Part shown: piece after piece, positions 25,182 to 37,129 of the stretch
How the letters are laid out: each line of letters begins with the position of its first letter
Numbering within the stretch: the first letter of the stretch is position 1
NCBI RefSeq assembly: GCF_029407905.1
Contig: NC_073634.1
Location: 28,781,501 to 28,845,500 of the forward strand
Source of the DNA: Bubalus kerabau
Lineage: Eukaryota; Chordata; Mammalia; Artiodactyla; Bovidae
Reading direction: 5' to 3'
DNA: 64,000 nucleotides
Made by a program: the position numbers and the translations under genes
Notes under the pieces: generated by a model
Databases searched by the model: none
The model's input: only the letters and a program-made list of their open reading frames with translations
What the model was told of the DNA's origin: nothing

Positions 25182-25395
25182 CTATTAATGTGTTACTTTC
25201 TTCCACAGCAGCAGACTTATCTCCATCTCCACATGCAACCTGCTGCGTTTTTAAGCAAGCAGACAGCGATGACGGCAAAGCATTCTGCCAGATTAAAAAG
25301 TTCAGTAGGTAGGAAGCTGTTACACAGTCATATGGTTTGGTGCTGGTACTAAGCTCCAGAGCTGCTTGGAATAAGCCTTGCAGTTTCACTGAACC
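25182..25395 (-). CDS. THADA: THADA coding exon 16
   Basis: 214 nt, residues 814-885, GSVKLQGLFQAALELSTSTK, then YLLNFLIWQNALPSSLSA and a variable acidic tail ending ESNTLI. Acceptor TCCTAG. The donor is G|GTTCGT, unlike the consensus at +3 and +4. The split codon with exon 17 (G + TT) gives valine, as expected. Confidence 0.95.
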
Positions 25396-25569
25396 CTAGG
25401 ATAAAGCAGAGACTCAGTCATTGTCGCTGAAACATTTCTTTTTTCCTTTGAAGGAAAAACACATATTTAAAGACAGAGCTTGCCACACAACTGTAACTCA
25501 ATATGAACGCTAATTCCCTGAAGACAGTCTGACGTTTTTATTAATTAAATGATTATTAATCACTTCTAG

Positions 25570-25776
25570 AGATCTTCCCTGGTGGCTCAGATGGTAAAGC
25601 GTCTGCCTACAATGCGGGAGACCTGGGTTCAATCCCTGAGTCGGGAAGACCTCCTGGAGAAGGAAATGGCAACCCACTCCAGTATTCTTGCCTGGAAAAT
25701 CCAATGGATGGAGGAGCCTGGTAGGCTACAGTCCCTGGGGTCACAAAGAGTCGGACACAACTGAGCAACTTCACTT
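25570..25776 (+). mobile_element. Bov-tA SINE with target duplication
   Basis: Full head and Bov-A body. The 13-bp flanks taatcacttctag (25557-25569) and taatcagttctag (25777-25789) differ at one base, so this is a target duplication of modest age. It lies about 175 bp upstream of the exon 16 acceptor. Confidence 0.92.
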
Positions 25777-26038
25777 TAATCAGTTCTAGTGATGAAAGTC
25801 TTGAAAGAAATTTCAGTTGGGAAATTCAAAAAGAAAAACCTTTTTCTTCAGCAAAAGTATACTTTTTCTTGTAGAAATTCTGCTATGACCATAACCAGAT
25901 CATCATCATTATTTCTGTATAGCCCAAAGTTCTTTTACATGGCAAGAAAGGTTTATTTTACTGGGCATCAACCTCCTACCCTTCTCCCCAGCTGATTCCT
26001 ATAGAGCTAGTTCAATGGAGAAAAATACACATACACAT

Positions 26039-26440
26039 GAAGGCTGAGTGGCAAAGAATTGATATTTTTTAATTGTGGTGCTAGAGAAGACTCTTGAGAA
26101 TCCCTTGGGCTGCAGGGACATCAAACCAGTCAATCCTAAAGAAAATCAACCTTGAATATTTATTGGAAGGACTGATGCTGAGCTGAAGCTCCAATACTTT
26201 GAATACCTGATAGGAAGAGCCAACTCACTGGAAAAAAACCCTGACGCTGGGAAAGACTGAGGGCAGGGCGGGGTGGAGTGTGGGTGACAAAGGATAAGAT
26301 GGTTGGATGGCATCACCAACTCAATGGACATGAGTTTAAGCAAACTCTGGGAGACAGGGAAAGACAGGAAAGCTTGGCAGGCTGCAGTTCATGGGGCTGC
26401 AAAGAGTCAGATACGACTTAGCAACTGAACAACAACAATG
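26039..26440 (+). mobile_element. BovB LINE 3' fragment, decayed
   Basis: Begins aaggctgagtggcaaagaat and ends gcaactgaacaacaac. More mutated than the other copies, with stops throughout the frame. Confidence 0.9.
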
Positions 26441-27047
26441 AAAATACAAACTCATCAGGCTGTTCCTGGCAAAGCTCCACATATATGTGTGAAAAGCAAA
26501 GTGATAAGATCAACCTCAGAAACTCTGCATCAGCTCCCACAGCTGTATCTCATCTAAATATCCACTCACACAGCCTGTCCTCAAGAAGACAGAACAAAGG
26601 GCAGTTCACTGTAATAATGCATGGAAGGGCACGGGGCTGAGGACAGAGACATGGATCCTAGTCCCAGCTCCCTGTTAACAAGTTGTCTGTTTCACCACTC
26701 AGGGTTTTGTTGCTCAATAATATTCAATCTACTAAAATTATCTCATAACTGTTTAATATAAGGGGAAAAAATCATTATAAATGTAATTTTGAATTTGATC
26801 ATAGATATATCAATATTTAATAATGTCTTCAAATATCAGGTAATAGATTCAAATATAGCTTACTTTTACTTAAATTCTTTGCTGTTTCATGCTTAATTTT
26901 TTATGACCTAAAAAACTGAAAGACACTGGTCAGAAGCTCATATCTAAATAAACATTAGAAAGAAATCAATCAAGCATCTAAATCATTTTTTGTAACTGAC
27001 AATAAGTCCCTAAACTGCCTAACTAGCCAATTAGTAAGAAACAAAAT

Positions 27048-27323
27048 CGGAGAAGGCAATGGCAAGCCACTCCAGTACTCTTGCCTGGAAAATCCCATGC
27101 ATGGAGGAGCCTGGTGGGCTACAGTCCATGGGGTCACTACGAGTCGGTCGCGACTGAGAGATTTCACTTTCACTTTTCACTTTCACGCAATGGAGAAGGA
27201 AATGGCAACCCACTCCAGTGCTCTTGCCTGGAGAATCCCAGGGACGGCAGAGCCTGGTGGGCTGCTGTCTGTGGGGTCGCACAGAGTCGGACACGACTGA
27301 AGCGACTTAGCAGCAGCAGCAGC
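27048..27323 (+). mobile_element. Bov-A2 SINE, full-length dimer
   Basis: Two Bov-A monomers and an AGC tail. A perfect 12-bp target duplication, aagaaacaaaat, flanks it (27036-27047 and 27324-27335). Confidence 0.94.
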
Positions 27324-27999
27324 AAGAAACAAAATAAATAGCCTTTGGAATTTAAAACAGCACCTTTGTTCTTTCATTTCAGGACAGTCAAAACACAACA
27401 AAAAGACCTTGGATATGTAGCTCCAAAAGAAAGAAGTGCAAGAGACTAGGTGAGTAGTAAAGTCATATATTTGAAAGATATGCCATCAAAATACAAATAT
27501 ACAGGTCCTTAGAGAGATTAGGCCAGCATTCAAACAATGTTTTCAAGTTAACTATATTAAAAAGTTAATTACATACTATATAGGTTCTACTCAAAGACTT
27601 TCAAAGCATAATGCATAATTAATATTTTAAAGTCTCAAATGCCTATTCTTAGGACCAGTTTACTAATACACAAGCCAGACCAAATATATAACCACCAGAA
27701 TCCTAGAGCAAGCCGTATGTCCTAAGTTTCCTGAATTCTATAGTTTGTGTCTCTATACCATGCACATGTTTATCAAAATAGTTACACTGTTCATGTTAGA
27801 ACCAGGTATTTCACATAGGTACAATATATATACCTTTCCCCACTCCAGATACTCTCAAAATAGTCAAGACTGAGGCATAGTTATACATATGATACAAAGC
27901 TACAGTGTGATGAAAGGTAAGAGGCAAGGGTTGGTAGAAGGAGATAGAGAAAGAGAAAGCATCTTCTTTAAAAACTCATAAAATACAAAAATGAGCAGC

Positions 28000-28640
28000 C
28001 TAAGCATTGAAGAAGCTTCTGTTCATCAAGGCCCCTGAAAAACTGCCAGGACAGGCAGACACTACAGAGCAACTCTCAATTTGAAGCCAAATCAGAAGAG
28101 ATGTCTGAGGTTTTGCAATGTCCTCCAGAAGCAGTGGAAACCCCCTGGGCTCTCTGACACGAGCTCCTACAGAATCCCACTGCATCTACAAGAGCCTAAT
28201 AGCTGGAGCCCAGACGATTGCTCAGCTGCTACCCCTGAAGGCTCCCGTGGCCTCTATAGAGCTCCCCAGGAGCCACAGTAAAGCTCTAGAGCCAGGCACC
28301 CCACCGCTACTGGTGACTTCACTGCCCAAGATTAGGTCCCAAAGGAAGAGTCAAATACCTGGGCTATGGGTCCCCCTGAAGACCCATTCCCAAGCTGTGC
28401 CTTCATTCCTGAGCCCATCTTTGATTTTCACCCCGAGGTAGGACGAGCAAGGCATGAGGAAAAGCGTGGGGGCTGGGGTAGAACGCCCAGGGAGAGAACT
28501 GTTGTTAACCTCAAGTACTCTGAGTTTCAGTCTCAGTTTAGCTATTGCTTATTGGAACATCAGAAACATGTTCTCTACCTCACTTACAGGCACGTCCCAG
28601 TCCACGAAGCAGAGAGATTATCTCAAAAAAAAATCAAGTT
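28000..28640. other. Unexplained GC-richer block in intron 15
   Basis: Noticeably less AT-rich than its surroundings, ending near a run of A (28625-28633). Open stretches occur in several frames but each is broken. I recognise neither a repeat family nor a parent gene. Options are a decayed processed pseudogene or an old repeat. Confidence 0.35.
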
Positions 28641-29030
28641 ACTGTAAATGATGTGTTTTGATCGAATATTAACAGGTCCAGGGGAACTGGGGAGACCACA
28701 GTTTACTGAAATCTATCGATACTCTTGTAAACAACAAAACCTACTGCTTCCTACACTTCCCTTTTTATCAAAACAAGTTTTTAAAAAAGCAAAGCTCACT
28801 GATTTGGATTTTCTTTCTCTTACAACATTTCCTCCAGCCCCACTACCCATCCCTACCTTCGCCATCCCACCACCTGCAGCTGGAGAGGTAGTAAAGATAA
28901 CTGAAACAGAAGATGCAAGAAGGCAGAAGCAAAGAACCTGGACAATCCACAGACGGCTTTATCTGCTGCTAAGACAGAAAGTTTTCATGCATACATCACA
29001 TTTACACTTACAGAAGAAAAGTCAAAATAC

Positions 29031-29182
29031 CTGAAATTGTACAAATGTTTTTGGTAACTTCATTAGAAGATCAAATGCTAAAATTTTCACTTCTTCAAAA
29101 GTGCCAGTTAAACATTCCATTAGTGTTTGGAAACGACCAACATCAATATCATGACTCAGCTGATACACTGTTTGGACTCTAC
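29031..29182 (-). CDS. THADA: THADA coding exon 15
   Basis: 152 nt, residues 763-813, RVQTVYQLSHDIDVGRFQTL then MECLTGTFEEVKILAFDLLM. Acceptor TTTTTAG, donor CAG|GTATTT. It lies only about 200 bp from the left edge of the inverted L1 at 29396. Ends in phase 0. Confidence 0.96.
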
Positions 29183-29832
29183 CTAAAAATTAAAAAAAAA
29201 AATTTTTTTAAGTGAACAGTAAGACAAGGAAATCAACATTTTAAAGTTATTTAGCCAAATTAACAGAAAATTAGTATAAAAAGAACTCACTTACACTTCA
29301 CTCACAATAGCATAAGAAATATTTCTAGTAATTTACAAAAATGATAAAATAATAAGTATTACAATTCTACAAACAGAGAAGACATATTTTTTAAATAACC
29401 ATTTTTAAAAATTGAAGAATAGTTCATTTACAACGTTCTGCTAGTTTCAGGTGTGCACCAAAGTGATTGTTAACTACATACTTGTTTTAGATTCTTTTCC
29501 ATTATAGGTTATTAAAAGATATGTGCTACACAGAAGGTCCTTGTTGGTTATCTATTTGATATATAATAGTGTGTATATGTTAATCCCAAACCCTAGTAAT
29601 TTACCTCCCCCCTCCCCACCCCATAAGCCCCTTTGGTAACCATAAGTTTGTTTTCTATGTCTATGAGTCTGTTTTGTAAATAAATTCATTTGTATCATTT
29701 TTTAAGAATTCCACATATAAGTCATATCGTACATTTGTCTTTCTCTGCCTGACTTCACTTAATATGATAACGTCTAGGTCCATCCATGCTGCTGCAAATG
29801 ACATTCTTTCTGATGGCTGAGTAGTATTCCAC

Positions 29833-29870
29833 TGTGTGTGTATGTGTGTGTGTGTGAGTGTGTGTATGTA
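29833..29870. repeat. (TG)n microsatellite
   Basis: Interrupted TG run inside the L1 3' region; likely length-variable. Confidence 0.85.
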
Positions 29871-30068
29871 TACACATCATTGAATTCATTCGTTGATGGG
29901 CATTTGGGCTGTTTCCATATCTTACTACTGTAAACAGTGCTGCTGTGAACACGCGTGTATCTTTTTTAATTAAAGTTTTCATCTTTTCAGATATATGCCC
30001 AGGAATGGGATTGCACGATCATATGGTAACTCTGTTTTTAGTTTTTTAAGGAACTTCTTACTGTTCTC

Positions 30069-30600
30069 TGGGCTTCCCTGGCAGCTCAGCAGTAAAGAAT
30101 CTGCATGCAAAAAGTTAAAGTCGCTCAGTTGTGTCTGACTCTTTGCAACCCCATGGAGTAAACATGCCTAGAATTCTCTAGGCCAGAATACTGGAATGGG
30201 TAGCCTTTCCCTCTCCAGGGGATCTTCCCAACCCAGGGATCGAACCCAGGTCTCCCATATTGCAGGCAGGTTCTTTACCAACTGAGCCACAAAAGAAGCC
30301 CAAGAATACTGGAGTGGGTAGCCTATCCCTTCTCCAGGGGAGCTTCCCAACCAAGGAATTGAACCGGGGTCTCCTGCACTGCAGGTGAATTCTTTACCAA
30401 CTAAGCTATGAGGGAAGCCGTGCAATGCAGGTGACCCTGGTTTAATCCCTGGATCGGGAACTCCTCTAGAGGAGGGCATGGCAACCCACTCCAGTATTCT
30501 TGCCTGGACAACACCATGGACAGAGGAGCCTGGCGGGCTACAGTCCATGGAATCACAAAGAGTTGGACAAGACTGAAGCAACTAAGCAGCAGCAACAGCA
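30069..30600 (+). mobile_element. Bov-tA SINE carrying nested SINEs
   Basis: The outer element starts gggcttccctggcagctcag (from 30070), breaks at about 30105, resumes at 30421 (gcaatgcaggtgaccctggt) and ends in an AGC/ACA tail. A perfect 10-bp target duplication, tactgttctc, flanks it (30059-30068 and 30601-30610). It is inserted in the L1. Confidence 0.9.
30106..30420 (-). mobile_element. Two antisense Bov-tA SINEs nested in the outer copy
   Basis: A complete antisense copy (30109-30302) is followed by the head part of another (30303-30420). Each ends with the tRNA-like text ctttaccaact..gc. The two outer halves share only tgcaa at the break. Confidence 0.82.
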
Positions 30601-30751
30601 TACTGTTCTCCATGGTGGCTGCACCAAGTCACATTCCCACCAACAATATAGGAGGATTCCTTTTTTCCATACTCTCTCCAGCATTCATTATTTGTAGACT
30701 TTTTCAATGATGGACATTCTGACTGGTGAAAGGTGATACTTCATTGTAGGT

Positions 30752-30880
30752 TTTGGTTTTTTTGGCTGCACCACATGCCATGAGCCTGTGGAATCTTAAT
30801 TCCCCAACCAGGGATCAAACCCAGGCCTGCTGCAATGGAAGCACAGAGTCCTAACCACTGGACAGCCAGGGAATTCCCAC
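30752..30880 (-). mobile_element. CHR-type tRNA SINE
   Basis: Antisense: ttttggctgcaccacatgcc, then ccccaaccagggatcaaacc and taaccactggacagccaggg. Confidence 0.8.
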
Positions 30881-32749
30881 TCATTGTAGTTCTGATTCGT
30901 GTTTCTCTAGTAATTAGCGTTACTGAGCAACTTTTCATGTCAGATGGCCATCTGTATGTCTCCTTTGAAGAAACGTCTATCTAAGTCTTCTGTCCATTTT
31001 TTTTAATTGAGTATTTTTTTTATATTAAGAGTATGAGCAAAAGATAAAAAATAAAGTATGAGCTGTTTGTATATCTTGAAAATTAATCCTTTGTCTGTAG
31101 CATTATTTGCAGATCTTTTCTCCCAGTCTAAAGGCTATCTTTTCATTTTGTTTATGATTTCCTTTGCTTTGCAAAAGTTTTCAAGTTTAATTAGGTCCCA
31201 TTTGTTTATTTGTTTTTATTTCCATTACCCAGGAGATGGAGCCATAAAATACTGCTGCAATTTATGTCAAAGAGTGTTCTGCCTCTGTTTGCCTCTAAGA
31301 GTTTTATAATATCCAGTCTTACATTTAGGTCTTTTATCCATTTTGAATTGATTTTTGTATATGGCATTAGAGAATGTTCTAGTTTTATATGTTTACATGT
31401 AGCTGTCCCAATTTTCCCAGCACCACGTATTAAAGAGAATGTCTTTTCTCCAACATATATTCTTGCTTCCTCTTTTGTAAATTAACTGACTGTAAGTGCA
31501 TGGGTTTACTTCTTTTTATTCTGCTCCATTGATATATATGTCTATTTTTTTGACAGTACCACATTGTTTTAATGACTAACTTTGTAGTAGTCTGATGTCA
31601 GGGAGTGTTATTCTTCCTCAAGATTGCTTTGGCTATTGGGGGTCTTACATGTTTTCATTCAAATTTGAAAATTTTTGTTCCAGTGCTGTGAAAAATGCCA
31701 TTGGTAATTTGATGGGGATTGCATTAAATCTGTAGGGTAATATGGTCATTCCAACAATATTGATTCTTCCAATCCAAGAACATGGTATATCTTTCCATTA
31801 GTTTGTAACATCTTCAGTTTCTTTCATTGTGTCTTATACAGTTTTCAGAGTATAGGTCTTTGGCTTACTTAGGTAGGTTTATTCCCAGGTATTTCACTCC
31901 TTTTGATGCAATGATATACAGGACTGTTTCTGTAATTTCTCTTTCTGATATTTCATTATTAGTGTATAGAAATGCAACAGATTTCTCTACATTAATTTTG
32001 TACCCAGCGGGTTTACCAAATTCATTAATGAGTTCTAGTAGTTTTCAGGTAGCATCTTTAGGATTTTCTATGTATAACATCATGTCATCTGCAAATAGTG
32101 ACAGTCTTAGTTCTTTTCCTATTTGGATTCTTTTTACGTCTTTTTCTTTTTCTGACTGCCATGGCTAGGATTTCCAAAACTATGTTGAATAAAAGTGGTG
32201 AGAGTGGGCATCCTCCTCTTGTTTCTGATCTCAGAGGAAATGCTTTATGCATTTCACCACTGAGTATGATGTTAGCTGTGCATCTGTCATATGTGGCCTG
32301 TATTATGTTGAGACGTGTTCCCTCTCTGCCTACTTTCTGAAGTGTTTTTATTGAAAGTTTTATCATAAAAACAAAAGGGGGAGAAAAGACCTACAAAAAC
32401 AAATCCAAAACAATTAATAAAATGACAAAACAAACAGACATACTGATAATTACCTTCATCTAAATGCTTCAACCAAAAGACATAAACTGGCAGAATGGAT
32501 ACAAAAACAGAACCCATATATATGCTGCCCAGAAGAGACTCGTACAGATCCAGAGACACATAAAGACTGAAAATGAGGGGACAGAAAAAGGTATTCCATG
32601 CAAATGGAAATCAAAAGAAAGACTGAGCAGCAATATTAGCACCAGACAAATAGACTTTAAAATATAGACTGTTATAAGAGACAAAGAATGACACTATATA
32701 ATGATCAAAGGGTCAATTCAAGAAGGATATTTAACAATTATAAATATAT

Positions 32750-33025
32750 GCTGCTGCTGCTGCTAAGTCACTTTAGTCGTGTCCAACTCTGTGCGACCCC
32801 ATAGATAGCAGCCCACCAGGCTCCGTCGTCCCTGGGATTCTCCAGGCAAGAACACTGGAGTGGGTTGCCATTTCCTTCTCCAATGCATGAAAGTGAAAAG
32901 TGAAAGTGAAGTCTCTCAGTCGTGTCCGACTCTTAGCGACCCCATGGACTGCAGCCTACCAGGCTCCTCCATCCATGGGATTTTCCAGGCAAGAGTACTG
33001 GAGTGGGGTGCCATTGCCTTCTCCG
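32750..33025 (-). mobile_element. Bov-A2 SINE, full-length dimer
   Basis: Starts with CTG repeats and ends in ttgccttctccg. A perfect 11-bp target duplication, tataaatatat, flanks it (32739-32749 and 33026-33036). Inserted into the inverted L1 arm. Confidence 0.92.
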
Positions 33026-33537
33026 TATAAATATATATGCACCCAATATAGGAGCACCTTGTTATATAAGGCAAATGTTAACACAGAAGGAGAAACTGAC
33101 AGTAACAACAATGGAAGACTTTAACATCCCACTTACATCAACAGCAGACCATCCAGACAGAAAATCAGTAAGGAAACACAGCCCTTAAATGATACATTAG
33201 ACCAGATGTTCTTAACTGTTATTTAAAGAGCATTCTATCTAAAAGAAGCAGAATACACATTTTTTTCAAGTGTACATGGAACATTCTCCAGGATAAATCA
33301 TATGCTGGACCATAAAGCAAGCCTCAGTAAATTTAAGAAAACTGAAATTGTATCAAGCATCTTTTCTGACCATAATATTATGAGGCTAGAAATCAACTAT
33401 TAGAAAAAACCTGCAAAATTCAAACACATGGAGGCTAAACAATATGATTCTAAACGACCAATGGCTCACTCAGGAAATCAAAGAGGAAATCAAAAAAGTA
33501 CCCAGGGACAAATAAAAGGAAATAAATATTTTTTAAA

Positions 33538-33960
33538 ATTTGTTTAAACCTATTTTATTCTCTTTCAAAAAGTTATATATTATATAAAAGATAACTAAGT
33601 TATTTTTCAACTAACCAAGTACAAACAATTTAAGAATCCATCTTTTTAAAAAACACTTCAAGCCTTCTTATCCTAGAATCCAAAGTCCTACCATGCTTTA
33701 GGTGAACAGACACAGAATAATCAATATAATGACATATCTTAATAGCATTCCTGGGCATCAACAATAAAGAAAGAATCTTTTTGCCATTCAGGTAAAAAGT
33801 TCAATTCATCTACAAAGTGAGAAAAAAATCAGGCTGGCTTCATTCTTTGCCACAGGCATGTGTAGTAACAGAAGATAGTGGAGCAATGCTAACCAAATCC
33901 TAAGGGAAAAGAGGAGTAATGAAAATCTGCATATCAAAATCCTATTCCAGTATCAAGTAT
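33538..33960. other. Intronic, nothing recognised
   Basis: Short AT-rich spacer between the inverted L1 and the antisense BovB. Confidence 0.5.
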
Positions 33961-34790
33961 CAGTTCAGTTCAGTTCAGCCGCTCAGTTGTGTCCGACTCT
34001 TTGCGACCCCATGAATCGCAGCACTCCAGGCCTCCCTGTCCATCACCAACTCCCGGAGTTCACCCAAACTCATGTGCATCAAGTTGGTGATGCCATCCAG
34101 CCATCTCATCCTCTGTCGTCCCCTTCTCCTCCTGCCCCCAATCCCTCCCAGCATCAGGATCTTTTCCAACGAGTCAACTCTTCACATGAGATGGCCAAAG
34201 CACTGGAGTTTCAGCTTCAACATCAGTCCTTCCAATGAACACCCAGGACTGATCTCCTTTAGGATGGACTGGTTGGATCTCTCTGCAGTCCAAGGGACTC
34301 TCAAGAGTCTTCTCCAACACCACAGTTCAAAAGCATCAATTCTTCAGTGCTCAGCTTTCTTCACAGTCCAACTCTTACATCCATACATGACCACTGGAAA
34401 AACAGCCTTGACTAGATGGACCTTTGTTGGCAAAGTAATGTCACTGCTTTTCAATATGCTATCTAGGTTGGTCATAACTTTCCTTCCAAGGAGTAAGCAT
34501 CTTTTAATTTCATGGCTGCAATCACCATCTGTGGTGATTTTGGAGCCCCCAAAAATAAAGTCTGACACTGTTTTCACTGTTTCCCCATCTATTTCCCATG
34601 AAGTGATGGGACCAGATGCCATGGTCTTTGTTTTCTGAATGTTGAGCTTTAAGCCAACTTTTTCACTCTCCTCTTTCACTTTCATCAAGAGGCTTTTGAG
34701 TTCCTCTTCACTTTCTGCCATAAGGGTGGTTTCATCTGCCTATCTGAGGTTATTGATATTTCTCCTGGCAATCTTGATTCCAGCAGCAAT
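33961..34790 (-). mobile_element. BovB LINE 3' part (longest copy), sense with THADA
   Basis: The longest BovB piece here (about 830 bp). On the minus strand the frame reads MAESEEELKSLLMKVKEESE, DGETVKTVSDFIFGGSKITT and onward to the GGRRRRGRQRMRW patch. At its 5' end the reverse transcriptase YADD box is ruined: the tyrosine codon is TAG and the second aspartate is glutamate. A one-codon loss occurs near LVKAVFPVVMYGCK. Inactive. Confidence 0.94.
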
Positions 34791-34995
34791 CTAAATATTT
34801 TTGAAGGTACAAGAAATCAAGAACTAATTTTCCTAAAAACTCTTCTCAAAGAAAAGATGAATTCTGGCCAACCAGGAAATAAGAAGAAAAACTACCACTA
34901 AAGAATGATCATGGTCACCAAATCCATTTAATTTTAAGATTAAGATTAAACCTGTGGAAAGATTTCATGGTAGGATGTGAAGAGCATGTAACAAA

Positions 34996-35160
34996 TTGAA
35001 GTGAAGTGAAATGAAAGTTGCTCGGTTGTGTCTCCAGGCCAGAATACTGGAGTACGTAGCCTTTCCCTTCTCCAGGGGATCTTCCCAACCCAGGGACTGA
35101 ACCCAGGTCTCGTGCATTGCAGGCGGATTCTTTACCAGCTGAACCACAAGGGAAGCCCAG
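34996..35160 (-). mobile_element. Bov-tA SINE
   Basis: Antisense, with an internal deletion of the Bov-A end and the tRNA-like head ctttaccagctgaaccacaa at the right. Confidence 0.85.
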
Positions 35161-35392
35161 GGGTTAATTTAACAAATTAATCCCTCAAAATAATTGAAAA
35201 TATTTCTAGGCTTAATTAGAAGAATGCTCAATGTTGCTCAATAGAAATCAGCATGTGAGTTTATTTAATCTTAACTCACAACTTAGTCCAACCCTGTGAA
35301 ATTCATAGGTCAAGCAAGTGAAGCTGTTGTCACTTCAATCACACCTCTGCTCAAATCTGCCTCTTCTTTCCCAATTTAGACATCTCATTTCT

Positions 35393-36615
35393 TTTCTTTT
35401 TTTTTTTTTTGCCTAATTCCTCTGGCTAAAACTTCTGGTAAAATGTTGAATAGCGGCAGTGAAAAGGGGCATCTGTGTCTTCTTCCTGAACTTAGGGGAG
35501 GAGCTTTTGGTCTTTCACCATTGAAAACAGTGTTAGCTATGGGGTTTTCTTAATGTCCTTTATCATGCCAAGGAAGTTCTCTTCTATTCCTAGTTTGCTG
35601 AGTGTTTATCTAAAAGGGTGTGCAATTTTGTCAACACTTTTTCTGCACTGAGATTATCGTGAGTTTTTTATTTTTCTTTGTTCTAATGTGGTATATTACA
35701 TTTACTGTCTTACATTGAGAAACACCTTTGCATTTCAGGGATAAATTCCACTTACATAATCATAGTATATAATATTTTTAATATGCTGTTAGATGTGGTT
35801 TTCCAGCATTTTCTTTAGACTTTTTGCATGTATATTCGTAAAAGATGCTGTAGTTTTCTTGTGGTATCACTGGTACCAGAGGATACTGGCTTCATAGAAT
35901 GAGTTAGGAAACTATTTCCCTCCTCTCCAATTTTTTTAAAGTTTGAGAAGGAACGGCATTAATTCTTCTTTAAATGTTTAGTAGAATACACCAATGAAGC
36001 CAGTCCTCCACTTTTAAGAAGCTTTTGACTCCATCTCTATTTTTTACATGTCTGTACAAACTGTCTACTTTTTGAGTTACCAATTTGTATGTTTCTAGAA
36101 ACTTGTCTATTTCATATAGGTTATCTAATTTATTAGAAGTACAAGATAACTGTTTGCAACATTGTCTTATAATCTTCTTTATTTCTATAAGGTCATAGAA
36201 ATGCCTCTACTTTTATTTCTGATTTTAGTGGTTTACATCTTTTTTTACTCTTAGTAAAATTAAAACTTTGTCAATTTTGTTGATCTTTATTAAAAAGACC
36301 AACTTTTGGTTTCATTGATTCTGTATTGTTTTTCTATTCTCTATTTCATTTATCTCTGTTCTAATCTTTATTATCTCCATCCTTCCGTAGATGAGAGTTA
36401 AGTATGCTCTTCTTTTTCTAATACCATGTGGTATAAAGTTAATTGATTTGAGATCTTTTTTTCTTTCTTAATGTAGGTATTTATAGTTTATAAATCTCCC
36501 AATTACCACTGCTTTTGCTTCATCCTGTTAGTTTTGGTAAGTTATATTTTTTCTTCCTCTCAGAGTATTTCTAATTGCCCTCATGATTTCTTTGATTCAT
36601 TGATTGTTTAACAGC
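35393..36615 (-). mobile_element. Old L1 ORF2 fragment, antisense
   Basis: Reverse-strand L1 ORF2 text: taaaatgttgaatagcggca, then gaaaaggggcatctgtgtct, tccactccatctct-like and accaacttttggtttcattg. Heavily decayed. Confidence 0.75.
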
Positions 36616-36779
36616 TCTGCTCAAACTGGAAGCCTTCTCTGATACCACTGTATGAAATGAGTATTACTCCCAACCTCCAGATACTCTCTATTTCCCCGCC
36701 CTTCTCTTCTTGAAACATTTTTTTCCTACTACTTATCTCCATCTGAAGTTCTATGTATTATTCACTGAATTACTGTCTG

Positions 36780-36870
36780 TCTACCTTCACTAAAGTCAAA
36801 AGTCAAAAATGGGAAGAACTCTGCTTTGTACACTGCATATCCTTGGCACTAAATAAATATTTGTTGAACA
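36780..36870 (+). mobile_element. L2 LINE 3' fragment
   Basis: Ends ggcactaaataaatatttgt, the L2 3' signature. Confidence 0.6.
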
Positions 36871-37129
36871 AACCCTCTTAATCTAATTGTGAATCCAATT
36901 TTTCACCATGAATACAGTGACATTTTATTCCAAATGAGAAGGGTGCATGTGACTTATTCTTCTTGAACCAGGACACACTTGAGGAAAGGCAAAAACCATT
37001 TTAACTAATCTCAAATCATAATCTTTCTATAAAATGATACAAAAACCTACATTAATATTTTTGAGATAAAGATGAAGAATGAATTTACATTTCCCTTCCT
37101 GTATTTTTTAGTCATGCTTCTTTTCTTTC

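Larger units (their letters stand above)
29396..33525 (-). mobile_element. L1 insertion with 5' inversion (twin priming)
   Basis: 29396-32350 is antisense L1: 3' region, then ORF2 reverse transcriptase text (minus-strand GGCPLSPLLFNIVLEILAMA near 32100-32366). From about 32385 to 33525 the L1 endonuclease-region text runs on the plus strand (accaaaagacataaactggc, ttccatgcaaatggaaatca). The whole is flanked by a perfect 12-bp repeat, atattttttaaa (29384-29395 and 33526-33537). Later SINEs sit inside. Frames are broken, so it is inactive. Confidence 0.88.

Noticed and set aside
25570..25650. tRNA gene
   Set aside because: The tRNA-like head belongs to a Bov-tA SINE; the same holds for the heads at 9884, 19204, 30069, 62638 and 63862.
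28366..29034. Overlapping plus-strand open frames of 65-128 codons
   Set aside because: No similarity I recognise; frames are short and broken. Kept only as an unexplained composition anomaly.
32085..32366. Open frame with a reverse-transcriptase look on the minus strand
   Set aside because: L1 ORF2 remnant inside the inverted L1; broken on both sides, not a gene.
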